Below are positions 1 through 9,393 of a DNA stretch of 64,000 bases, one piece after another (position 1 is the stretch's first letter; every line of letters begins with the position of its first letter). Both the position numbers and the translations under genes were made by a program. The stretch lies in NCBI RefSeq assembly GCF_001280305.1, contig NZ_CP012623.1, positions 682,001 through 746,000 of the forward strand, in the 5' to 3' direction. The notes below the pieces were generated by a model, which ran no database searches, was not told the DNA's origin, and saw only the letters and a list, made by a program, of their open reading frames with translations. Source of the DNA: Hymenobacter sp. DG25A. Lineage in GTDB: Bacteria > Bacteroidota > Bacteroidia > Cytophagales > Hymenobacteraceae.

Positions 1-955
1 TGAAGGAGTTAGGACCGAAGAAGAACCGCATCTGCGCCTTGCCCTGCTGCACATCGGCGGCGGGAATGGTGAGCGTGGTGCTGAGGGTTTTGATGAAGGT
101 GGAATCGGCCAGGTTCACATTCGACACAAACTTGCCGGTGGTGAAGGTGGAGTTGGCAATGATACCGGCCACGAAGAAGTCGTGCTTGTGGGCGGCCCAT
201 TTCAGGGGCTCGTTCACTACCATCTCCTCGGGCTTCTCACTGGCCTCGCCCAGGGCACCGTGGTCGTCGTTGGCCAGGTAGTGGTTGATGATGGAGTGGT
301 TACGGTTTTGCTTCAGGTCCTGCTCCGTCTGGCGCACGTGGTCCACGAAGGTGAACGTGAGCGGCTGTGGCGCTACCACCGTGTTCAGGCCATTCAGGCG
401 CAGGTCGTAGCCTACTTCATAGCTGTTATCGAACAGCGTATAAAGCTGCTGAATAGTGCCGCCGGCTACGCTGGCCGTGAAAGCCAACTGCTGGCCTTTT
501 TTGTTGCCTACCGTTACGGGCTGCACCTGCGTGGGCTGGAAATACAGGTCCGAAAACTTCACCGTGCGCCCGTCGTTGGTGCGCAGGCTCATATCCATCT
601 GAGCGCTCTGCTTATCAAACAGAAACAGCGGCTGCCCGAAGAAGGTCTTGTACTCGTTCAGCCGAACGGCTTCAATCCGGCCACCTTTCGTAGAGAAAGA
701 CATAGCCAGACGGTCGTTCTTCAGCTCTACCTGCTGGGCAGTGCCCTGGGCCGCGGTGGCAAAAGCACCCAAGGTGCGGACGGCCGTAGCCGAATCCAGC
801 GGGGCACTTACCGTACTATCGGCCAGTACTTTGGCCGAGGCAGTGGTAACGGCTTTTTCGGCAACTGGCTCCTTCGGCGTAGGCCTGAAGAAAAACAGGT
901 AGGCGAGGAGCATGGCCGAAATTAAAAACAGGCCGGTTGCTTGATTTCTATCCAT
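1..955 (-). CDS. yidC: Membrane protein insertase YidC, N-terminal part (cut by window edge)
   Basis: YidC/Oxa1-type insertase, which places proteins into the inner membrane alone or with SecYEG. The 318 visible codons start at the ATG at 955-953 (MDRNQATGLFLIS). A hydrophobic anchor covers about residues 8-24, followed by an Ala/Ser/Thr-rich linker and then the periplasmic beta-sandwich domain of the Bacteroidota YidC family, with STKGGRIEAVRLNEYKT and FDNSYEVGYDL. Translation is still open at FFGPNSF, where the window ends, so the conserved C-terminal transmembrane core is not visible. pyrG lies 188 bp upstream on the same strand. Identification rests on the N-terminal domain and the pyrG context. 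Confidence 0.9.
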   Translation of the reverse strand, partial: MDRNQATGLFLISAMLLAYLFFFRPTPKEPVAEKAVTTASAKVLADSTVSAPLDSATAVRTLGAFATAAQGTAQQVELKNDRLAMSFSTKGGRIEAVRLNEYKTFFGQPLFLFDKQSAQMDMSLRTNDGRTVKFSDLYFQPTQVQPVTVGNKKGQQLAFTASVAGGTIQQLYTLFDNSYEVGYDLRLNGLNTVVAPQPLTFTFVDHVRQTEQDLKQNRNHSIINHYLANDDHGALGEASEKPEEMVVNEPLKWAAHKHDFFVAGIIANSTFTTGKFVSNVNLADSTFIKTLSTTLTIPAADVQQGKAQMRFFFGPNSF

Positions 956-1093
956 TAGAGGAAGAGGTGAGGGCAAAAAAAGAGTTGCAGCAGGAAAAGC
1001 CGCCCAACAAATGCCAGGCAATGCGGGCACAAAGGTCGCAGTTCTCCGTGAATATTCAGTTGTGATATATCAGAAGCCAGTTGTCCGTTGTCC

Positions 1094-1138
1094 GGAGGTG
1101 GGTCATGGCGAGCCCCGCGAAGCCATGACACGGCCTCC
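1094..1138. repeat. Inverted repeat just after pyrG
   Basis: GTCATGGC (1102-1109) pairs with GCCATGAC (1122-1129), and GGAGG (1094-1098) with CCTCC (1134-1138). It lies 6 bp after the pyrG stop on the minus strand. There is no T-run, so it is a weak terminator candidate. The arm GTCATGGCGAGC resembles the ends of the dispersed palindromes elsewhere in the window and may be a decayed member of that family. Confidence 0.4.
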
Positions 1139-1143
1139 AGCGC

Positions 1144-2949
<1,806 letters not shown>

Positions 2950-3070
2950 TCAAGCGCTCAGGCCATTTTTAAACCAGCTGAAAATCAGTTTATAAGATAA
3001 TATGCAAAAATAATTAATAAGTTAAGTGTCTGATTAACAGAAGTAAAACATATCATTGTGAAATGAAAGG

Positions 3071-3099
3071 TTGACATTGTATTAAAGTATTGCTTTAAT
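3071..3099 (+). promoter_or_regulatory. Candidate promoter and operator-like palindrome upstream of dacB
   Basis: The 350-bp gap between pyrG and dacB is AT-rich from about 2960 and holds no gene. Within it, TTGACA (3071-3076) is followed after exactly 17 bp by TTTAAT (3094-3099), a layout like a classical sigma70 promoter rather than a Bacteroidota one. The palindrome ATTAAAG-TATTG-CTTTAAT (3081-3099) covers the spacer and -10 position and could be a regulator site. Function is inferred. Confidence 0.4.
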
Positions 3100-3160
3100 T
3101 AGGTGCTATTACTTCACATGTAATCAGCGCTGAAAGCATAATTGCAGGCGCTACCAGCCT

Positions 3161-4516
3161 ATGCGCCGCAAGCTTTACTTCCTGTTACTTTTTCTGGGCT
3201 TTGGCATGGCTTACCAGGCCATGGGCAACGATGGAGAAGAGGCTGCCGAAATGGAGCTGTTCGGCAAGAATGGCCCGCACTGGCTCTATAAGCTGGTGGC
3301 GCACTCGCCGGTGCTTAAACAGCATCAGGTAGGCCTGAGTATTACCGATGCCGCTACCGGGGAGCGGCTCTTCGGCTACCGCGACGAAGAATACTTTGTG
3401 CCGGCCAGCACCATGAAGCTGTTCAGCCTGTATGCCGGCCTGCATCTGCTGGGTGACTCCCTGCCCAGCCTGCGCTACGTGGTGCGCCAGGATTCCCTCA
3501 TCTTTTGGGGCACCGGCGACCCTACCCTGCTGCACGGCGACGTGCCTTCCCGTGCCGCTTTCCAGTTCCTGCAGCGCCGCCCCGAAAAGCTGTTCTACGC
3601 CCAAATTCCCTGCGTTGAGCCCTTCGGACCCGGCTGGAGCTGGGACGACTACAACTACTATTACCAGCCGGAGCGCGGCCCATTTCCCATCTATGGCCAC
3701 ACCGTGCGCTTCTACGCCCGTGCCGGCAAAGCCCAGCCCCTGGTGCTGCCGCAGGTATTCACGGCCAGCGTAGCGCCCGCACCTTCCGGCTACCTCAACC
3801 GCTCCGACCATGTGCGACGGGCGGTGCTGGAAAATAAGTTCTTCGTCATGCCCATCCAGAAAAACTGGGTGGATGAAACCCCTTTCCGCACCAGCCCGGC
3901 TCTGCTGATGTCGTTGCTGCAGGATACCCTGCACCGGCCTATCCTGCCCGCGCCGTGGCAGGCGCGGGCACAGGAGCAGGTGCACACCCTGGCCGGCCTG
4001 CCCGTCGATTCCTTGTACCGGCGCATGATTCAGGTGAGCGACAATTTTCTGGCCGAGCAGCTGCTACTCATGTGCTCCAGTCGCCTGGGCCCCGATTCCC
4101 TGAATACGGCCCGCACCATTCGCACCATGAAACAGCGGTACCTGCATGATTTGCCCGATGCGCCCGTGTGGGTAGACGGCTCCGGCCTCTCCCGCCAGAA
4201 CCTCATCACGCCCCGGGACATGACCATGCTACTCCTGAAGCTGCACCAGGAAGTGTCCGAGCAGCGCCTGCTCAGCCTGCTGGCCGCCGGGGGCGGGCAC
4301 GGCACCCTGCGCCGCCTCTACCACGACCAGCGCGGCCCCTGGGTGTGGGGCAAAACCGGCACCCTTTCCAACACGCACAACCTGGCCGGCTACCTGCGCA
4401 CCAAAAAAGGCCGCTTACTAGCCTTTAGCTTCATGAATAACAACCATGTGCAGGAAACCAGCGCCATCCGGCTGGAAATGCAGAAAGTGCTGGCCCAGGT
4501 GCGGGAGCGGATGTAA
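3161..4516 (+). CDS. dacB: D-alanyl-D-alanine carboxypeptidase/endopeptidase, PBP4 type (peptidase S13)
   Basis: Periplasmic penicillin-binding protein that trims or cleaves peptidoglycan peptides. The 451-residue protein starts with a signal peptide (MRRKLYFLLLFLGFGMAYQA). The three active-site motifs of serine penicillin-recognising enzymes are present in order: SxxK as STMK (Ser about 83), SxN as SDN (about 293) and KTG in WGKTGTL (about 397). The spacing of more than 200 residues between SxxK and SxN fits the large insert of class C PBP4 (family S13). It is monocistronic and converges on a lipoprotein gene only 10 bp away. Family is certain; whether carboxypeptidase or endopeptidase activity dominates cannot be seen. 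Confidence 0.9.
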   Translation: MRRKLYFLLLFLGFGMAYQAMGNDGEEAAEMELFGKNGPHWLYKLVAHSPVLKQHQVGLSITDAATGERLFGYRDEEYFVPASTMKLFSLYAGLHLLGDSLPSLRYVVRQDSLIFWGTGDPTLLHGDVPSRAAFQFLQRRPEKLFYAQIPCVEPFGPGWSWDDYNYYYQPERGPFPIYGHTVRFYARAGKAQPLVLPQVFTASVAPAPSGYLNRSDHVRRAVLENKFFVMPIQKNWVDETPFRTSPALLMSLLQDTLHRPILPAPWQARAQEQVHTLAGLPVDSLYRRMIQVSDNFLAEQLLLMCSSRLGPDSLNTARTIRTMKQRYLHDLPDAPVWVDGSGLSRQNLITPRDMTMLLLKLHQEVSEQRLLSLLAAGGGHGTLRRLYHDQRGPWVWGKTGTLSNTHNLAGYLRTKKGRLLAFSFMNNNHVQETSAIRLEMQKVLAQVRERM

Positions 4517-4526
4517 CGGAGCTATA

Positions 4527-5165
4527 CTATTCCCGGCCTTTAAGCACGGTTTTGTGTTGAGGAGGTGGTATTCTCCTATCTCTGGCGGGCACGGCAAAGG
4601 AATCAACAACAGTATAGATCCTGCCTGGCTGCTCATCTCCTACATGCAGAATCACTCGCCAGACCGGTAGATTATAAGCTCCATAGGTAAGCTGCAGACT
4701 ATCATGCTGGGCTGGGGTGTAGGCTTTCCCCAACACTTTCCTGGTTACGATTTTATAGAAACCCTCGCGGTAGGTGTCCCGGTAAGAAGAGCCCGGTGTT
4801 ACAAATTCAGCTCCGGTAGCAATCAGAACCAGATTATCATCAAACTCCGCGTAAAAATTGGGCCGGCAGAAATCAACGATGGGTACGTAGTTTCCGGCGC
4901 CATACAAAGAGAACTGCAGGCTGTCGTAGGCCAGCTTCTCGAACTCGAGACAGAATATTTTTCCTCCACCGCGCTGCTTGCCATACGCTCTGATCAGACG
5001 TTGCAAACCCTCGTCCAGAGGTAGCTTTTGCGGTGTTTTAGTGAAATTTATTTCACTTGCAGAAGCCGCTGGTGTGGCTTTCTCCTTCTCAGGCGAACAG
5101 CCAATGAATATTATGGGGAGTATTAGTAGACCAAGAAATCGTCTGATACCATGTCTACTCAGCAT
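4527..5165 (-). CDS. Putative lipoprotein of unknown function
   Basis: A 212-residue protein that I do not recognise. The N-terminus (basic residues, then LLILPIIFIGC) is a lipoprotein signal with the acylated cysteine at about residue 23, so it should be membrane-anchored. The body after a short Ala/Ser linker is mixed alpha/beta with many aromatic residues (FYAEFDDNLVLIATG, YREGFYKIVTRKVLGKAY) and no known catalytic motif. Base composition is somewhat lower in GC than the neighbours. It converges on dacB. A dispersed palindromic repeat lies between it and serA, about 25 bp upstream of its start. Confidence 0.7.
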   Translation of the reverse strand: MLSRHGIRRFLGLLILPIIFIGCSPEKEKATPAASASEINFTKTPQKLPLDEGLQRLIRAYGKQRGGGKIFCLEFEKLAYDSLQFSLYGAGNYVPIVDFCRPNFYAEFDDNLVLIATGAEFVTPGSSYRDTYREGFYKIVTRKVLGKAYTPAQHDSLQLTYGAYNLPVWRVILHVGDEQPGRIYTVVDSFAVPARDRRIPPPQHKTVLKGRE

Positions 5166-5189
5166 AGAATATATGACAACATTAAGCCG

Positions 5190-5287
5190 GTCATTCCGAG
5201 CGAAGTCGAGGAATCTCGCTAGTGTGGTGAATAGTGATTAGCACCACAACGTCAGCACGTGAGATGTCTCGACTGCGCTCGACATGA
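5190..5287. repeat. Dispersed palindromic repeat, copy 1
   Basis: Imperfect inverted repeat between the lipoprotein gene and serA. The left arm GTCATTCCGAGCGAAGTCGA and a right arm whose reverse complement begins GTCATGTCGAGCGCAGTCGA enclose inner complementary pieces GTGTGGTG and CACCAC. The same arm pattern (GTCATnnnGAGC ... GCTCnnnATGAC) recurs at 22527, 26667, 26801 and 40899, always between genes. No coding capacity. Confidence 0.75.
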
Positions 5288-5324
5288 CATAATGGTATAA
5301 AGAAAAGTGCGTAGGATTAACCCT

Positions 5325-7226
5325 CTAGTACAGCACCCGAAACTTAATGGTGTGCTCCACCTTGCGCAGCTCGCCAATTACCTCCTGCTCGTACTCCTTG
5401 TCGATATCGGTGATTACATAACCGATGTGCTCGTTGGTTTTGAGGTACTGGCCGAGTATGTTCACGGAGTGGGCCGCCAGCACGTTGTTGATGCGGGCCA
5501 GCACGCCGGGCACGTTGTGGTGAATGTGGATGAGGCGGTGGGCCTGCTGCACCGGCAGCTGAATGTTGGGGAGGTTAACGCTCTGCTGGGTGTTACCGGT
5601 GTTCACGTACTGCATCAGGCGCTCGGGCACAAACTCCGCAATGTTGCGCTGAGCCTCCGAGGTGCTGCCGCCAATGTGGGGCGTGAGTAGCACGTTGGGC
5701 AGGCCGCGCAGCTCGCTTTCGAAGGTTTCGTGGTTGGTTTTGGGCTCGTAGGGGAAAACGTCAACGGCCGCACCACCCAGGTGGCCCGAGTGGATGGCCT
5801 CGGCCAGGGCGGGCACGTCTACCACGTGGCCGCGGGCATTGTTGAGGAAGATGGTGCCGGGCTTCATGAGCGCAAACTCCCGGGCCCCGATGAGGTTGGT
5901 GTTTTCCGGACGGCCATCCACGTGCATGGTCACAATATCGGCCTGCTGCAGAAGCTCGTCCAGGGTGCGGCACTTCACGGCGTTGCCCAGCTGCAGCTTT
6001 TCGGCAATATCAAAGTAGAGTACCTGCATGCCCACGGCCTCGGCTACCACCGAAAGCTGCGCGCCAATATTGCCGTAGCCGATGATGCCCAGCTTCTTGC
6101 CCCGGATTTCAAAGGCGCCTTTCGCCGACTTATCCCACTCGCCCTGGTGCATTTTGGGGTTCTTTTCCGGGATGCGGCGGGCCAGTACGATGATTTCGCC
6201 CAGGGCCAGCTCTACCACGGAGCGGGTGTTGGAGAAAGGGGCGTTGAACACGGCCACGCCCTTTTTCATACACTCCGTGAGGGCTATCTGGTTGGTGCCG
6301 ATGCAGAAGGCGCCAATGGCTATGAGGCGGTTGGCGGCTTCCAGCACGCGGGGCGTCACCTGCGTTTTGGAGCGAATGCCCAGAATGCTCACGCCCTCAA
6401 TGCGGTCCACCAGCTCGTCTTCGTCCAGGCCGCCGGGCACCAGGTCTACCTGGTAGCCTTCCTGCCGGAACAGCTCGGCCGCGCGCGGGTCGGGGTTTTC
6501 AAGGAGCAGGACCTTAATGCGGTTTTTGGGGTAGGAGAGCGTCATGGGCAGTTTATTCTGGTAAAGAAATTCGTCGAAAGAGGGGAGGACTTCATCGGCG
6601 CGGGAAACCACGGCCTCGCGGCTGACATTTTCCGTGAAGGCGTAGAAGCGGTTGGCCAGGCCGGCTTCCCGAATCTGGTAGTCGGTGTAGCCGTCGCCGA
6701 GTACGTACACGTCGCCCTCCAGGTCCAGCTGGCGCAGCTGCAGGATTTTGCCGCCGTTCTGGCTGAGCACGTTTTCGGCGTCGAAGCCCGTAATGCGGCC
6801 TTCTGCATCGTACGTAAAAGTGTTGGCCAGCACGAAATCGGGGCCGATACCAAACTCGGCCACTACCGGCTCAATAAACTCCCGGAAGCCGCTGCTGACC
6901 ACGTAAATGCGGCCGGCAAACTGCTGGAAAAACGCCTGGTTGCGGCGGATGCTTTCAGAAACCAGCCCTTTCAGCCGCTCCACCAGCTGCCCGATATGCT
7001 CGCGCCGGGCCGGCAGCAAGGCCAGCCGCCGCTGCAACGACTCTGAAAAGCTCAGGCTGCCGCTCATGCCCTGGTCGGTGAGGGCCCGGATTTCGCCCAC
7101 AATTCTTTCCCGGTCGGGGCTGCCCTGCAGGGCAATATCGGCCAGCTCGTCCAGCCCTTCTACCTGCGTAAAAGTGCTGTCGAAGTCAATGATGAGATAG
7201 GGAAGCGGGGGCGACGACTGAGGCAT
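5325..7226 (-). CDS. serA: Bifunctional phosphoserine phosphatase / D-3-phosphoglycerate dehydrogenase fusion
   Basis: Carries the first and last steps of serine synthesis in one 633-residue chain. Residues 1 to about 215 are a HAD-family SerB-like phosphatase: nucleophile motif DFDST (Asp14, Asp16), VVSSGF, the lysine in NGGKILQL, and the Mg-binding GDGYTD. Residues about 235-550 are a D-isomer 2-hydroxyacid dehydrogenase: GYGNIGAQ for NAD, FSNTRSVVELALGE, the catalytic Arg in NNARGHVVD, Glu in VFPYEP and His in TPHIGGST. The tail (VPGVLARINNVLAAHSVNI) is a regulatory ACT domain, normally the serine feedback site. A longer TTG start at 7256 is possible, but the ATG at 7226 begins just before the phosphatase. 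All catalytic residues look intact, so both activities are expected. Confidence 0.93.
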   Translation of the reverse strand: MPQSSPPLPYLIIDFDSTFTQVEGLDELADIALQGSPDRERIVGEIRALTDQGMSGSLSFSESLQRRLALLPARREHIGQLVERLKGLVSESIRRNQAFFQQFAGRIYVVSSGFREFIEPVVAEFGIGPDFVLANTFTYDAEGRITGFDAENVLSQNGGKILQLRQLDLEGDVYVLGDGYTDYQIREAGLANRFYAFTENVSREAVVSRADEVLPSFDEFLYQNKLPMTLSYPKNRIKVLLLENPDPRAAELFRQEGYQVDLVPGGLDEDELVDRIEGVSILGIRSKTQVTPRVLEAANRLIAIGAFCIGTNQIALTECMKKGVAVFNAPFSNTRSVVELALGEIIVLARRIPEKNPKMHQGEWDKSAKGAFEIRGKKLGIIGYGNIGAQLSVVAEAVGMQVLYFDIAEKLQLGNAVKCRTLDELLQQADIVTMHVDGRPENTNLIGAREFALMKPGTIFLNNARGHVVDVPALAEAIHSGHLGGAAVDVFPYEPKTNHETFESELRGLPNVLLTPHIGGSTSEAQRNIAEFVPERLMQYVNTGNTQQSVNLPNIQLPVQQAHRLIHIHHNVPGVLARINNVLAAHSVNILGQYLKTNEHIGYVITDIDKEYEQEVIGELRKVEHTIKFRVLY

Positions 7227-7570
7227 AGTGGGGGCAAGGTAGGGCGGAACCGCCAATAACGGATAGGCGGGGAGGGCAGGTTCTGCATTTCCAACAAAAC
7301 AAAGCTACCGCTGGGTACAACGTAACGGAGGCGGTTAGGTCCCACTGAAAAACGGATATCTGTGAAACTGTTTTCCTCGCCTTATGCCTTTCTCCTTGGT
7401 ACATGCACCGGCTGGCGCGCAGCATATCAGGGCAACTCCGGATGCACGAAACCGTACATTCTGAGGCATACCATGCAAGCCCATTTGGCCGCTTCGCGCG
7501 GCCAGGTGGATGCCACAATGCCCCGGCCTAACGGTCGGGACATTGTTTTTATAAGTGGTTTCTCCGACCC
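7227..7570. other. Intergenic gap without recognisable gene
   Basis: About 340 bp between the serA start and the 3' end of the VOC gene. It contains short open frames on both strands, but none has a recognisable domain or a credible start. On the minus strand TACCTTGC (7233-7240) is a weak match to the -7 box and probably belongs to serA. I see nothing else. Confidence 0.5.
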
Positions 7571-7960
7571 TCAGACCTCATAAAACTCCAGCGGCAGCCC
7601 ATCCGGGTCCTCAATAAACGTGAAGCGCCGCCCCGTGAACTCATCTACCCGAATGGGCTCCGAGGCGACATCGTGCGCATCCAGTCGGTGAATGGTAGCC
7701 TCCAGATCAGCCACGGCGAAGGCCAGATGGCGCAGGCCGGCGGCCTCGGGGCGGGTGGGCCGCACGGGCGGTGCCGGAAACGAGAACAGCTCTATAATGT
7801 ATTCGCCGCCCAGAGACAGGTCCAGCTTCCAGGAGTCCCGGTCGGCCCGGTATACTTCCCGCAGGGCACACAGGCCCAGTATCTCGGTGTAAAACCGCTT
7901 CGAAACGGCGTACTGGGTGCAGATAATGGCGATATGATGAATACGAAGTAGCGGTAGCAT
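7571..7960 (-). CDS. gloA2: VOC-family (glyoxalase I-like) protein, YaeR/GloA2 type
   Basis: A 129-residue, single-module vicinal oxygen chelate metalloprotein. The metal-ligand positions of the fold are visible: His in IHHIAII, Glu in YIIELFSFP, His in LRHLAFAV and Glu in LPLEFYEV. The segments SKRFYTEILG, RDSWKLDL and FTFIEDPDGLPLE closely follow the E. coli YaeR pattern as I recall it. The biochemical role of this subgroup is not established. It is probably cytoplasmic and transcribed alone. Confidence 0.85.
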   Translation of the reverse strand: MLPLLRIHHIAIICTQYAVSKRFYTEILGLCALREVYRADRDSWKLDLSLGGEYIIELFSFPAPPVRPTRPEAAGLRHLAFAVADLEATIHRLDAHDVASEPIRVDEFTGRRFTFIEDPDGLPLEFYEV

Positions 7961-8055
7961 AGCAAGCGGATAAGGGTCAGGCCGGCAATATCGGCAAATG
8001 CCCTATTCTTAAGCGAAGTACCCGCCGGCCGCGGGCACCATCTTAAATATGAGCG

Positions 8056-8063
8056 TACCTTTG
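8056..8063 (+). promoter_or_regulatory. -7 promoter box TACCTTTG upstream of the transglutaminase-like gene
   Basis: Perfect TAnnTTTG match in the gap between the divergent VOC gene and the gene starting at 8137. It would give a leader of about 65 bases. No convincing -33 box was found. Confidence 0.45.
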
Positions 8064-8136
8064 CCCCCTATCAGGGCGCGGGAAAAAGAGCATATCCAAC
8101 CTGCTTTCCCACCCGCCCGCTTCTTATTCTATAGCC

Positions 8137-9204
8137 TTGCTGAAATTCCGGAGTCTTTTGTTGGGGCACCTGCGCCTGCCCCGGTTGCTGCCCGTGCTGG
8201 CCTTGTTGCTGATGGCTGGCGGCGCTATGTTTGCCCGCCCCGGAAACCCGACTGAACCCATGCGCACCCGCCATTTTACCTTTGAGTACTCCACCACGGT
8301 GCACCCGGCCCCGCAGGGCGCGCAGGAACTGAACCTATGGCTGCCCATGCCGCATTCGGATGCCTGGCAGGATATTGATCAGCTGGAAATTACTTCCCCT
8401 TATCCGTACGAGATACTGCCCGCCCAGCACGGAAACCGGGTACTGCACCTGAAATTACTGAGTCCCCCGGCGGCAGATTTTACCGTAACCATGCGCTTTA
8501 ATGCCGTGCGCCGGGAGCACCGCAACCCGCTCCAGGCCTCGTTGCCGGCCCAGGCCCGCAACCCGGTACCGCCCGCCGACGCCGACCTGGCCCGCTGGCT
8601 GGCCCCCGACCACCTGGTGCCCCTGGACGGCCAAATCCGGCAGTGGGCGCAGGAAGTAGTAACCAAGGCACACGCCACCACGCCGCTCGCCAAAGCCCAG
8701 GCCATCTACAACCACGTGGTGTCTACTGTGAAATACGATAAAACCGGGCAGGGCTGGGGCCAGGGAGATATTTACTACGCCTGCGACGCCCGCCGCGGCA
8801 ACTGCACCGATTTTCACGCCGTTTTCATTGGCTATTGCCGGGCCGTGGGCATTCCCGCCCGCTTCAGCATCGGTTTTCCGCTGCCCGCCCAGCGCGGCAC
8901 CGGCGAAATCAAAGGCTACCACTGCTGGGCCGAGTTCTACACCCCGGAAACCGGCTGGGTGCCCATTGATGCCTCCGAGGCCGCCAAAGACCCAGCCCGT
9001 CGGAGCTACTTCTTCGGGGCCCACGATGAAAACCGCGTGGAGTTCACCCGGGGCCGCGACCTGACCCTGGCCCCCAGCCAGCGCGGCGAACCGCTGAATT
9101 ACTTCATCTATCCTTATGCCGAGGTAGATGGCCGGCCTTTTGCGGCCCTGGAAAAGCAATTTCGCTATGAGGATGTTAGTCCGGTAGCAAGCCCCACCCG
9201 CTAG
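8137..9204 (+). CDS. Secreted transglutaminase-like cysteine protein
   Basis: A 355-residue protein with a transglutaminase/protease-like core. The Cys-His-Asp triad is readable: Cys223 in RRGNCTDFHAVF, His262 in GYHCWAEFY and Asp near 278 in WVPIDASEA. The N-terminal third is a beta-rich domain (LNLWLPMPHSD) seen in many bacterial members. A hydrophobic stretch at residues 14-30 followed by GGAMFARP suggests a signal peptide, so the enzyme probably works in the periplasm. Members of this fold act as proteases or amidases more often than as crosslinkers; the substrate is unknown. The start is a TTG; the next in-frame ATG at 8212 would remove the signal sequence. Confidence 0.85.
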   Translation: MLKFRSLLLGHLRLPRLLPVLALLLMAGGAMFARPGNPTEPMRTRHFTFEYSTTVHPAPQGAQELNLWLPMPHSDAWQDIDQLEITSPYPYEILPAQHGNRVLHLKLLSPPAADFTVTMRFNAVRREHRNPLQASLPAQARNPVPPADADLARWLAPDHLVPLDGQIRQWAQEVVTKAHATTPLAKAQAIYNHVVSTVKYDKTGQGWGQGDIYYACDARRGNCTDFHAVFIGYCRAVGIPARFSIGFPLPAQRGTGEIKGYHCWAEFYTPETGWVPIDASEAAKDPARRSYFFGAHDENRVEFTRGRDLTLAPSQRGEPLNYFIYPYAEVDGRPFAALEKQFRYEDVSPVASPTR

Positions 9205-9393
9205 CTGCGGGTACCGGGTGCGCGGTGCTGTCAGGTTGCCAGTGCCGTTTGCCGGCGCTTGGCATTTCCAGCAGTGCGGCCATCATTACCTTGGTTTGCT
9301 ACGTAGGAGTTGCGTATTTGAGCCGCGGCTGCCAGGCCCTGTCTTCCACCGCCAGCCACCGCTGCAAAAGCCCTGCCCCGCCTTCCCTCGCTG

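Noticed and set aside
7362-7583. Possible 73-residue gene in the serA-VOC gap
   Set aside because: No domain, no promoter, no conserved start context, and it overlaps the 3' end of the VOC gene.
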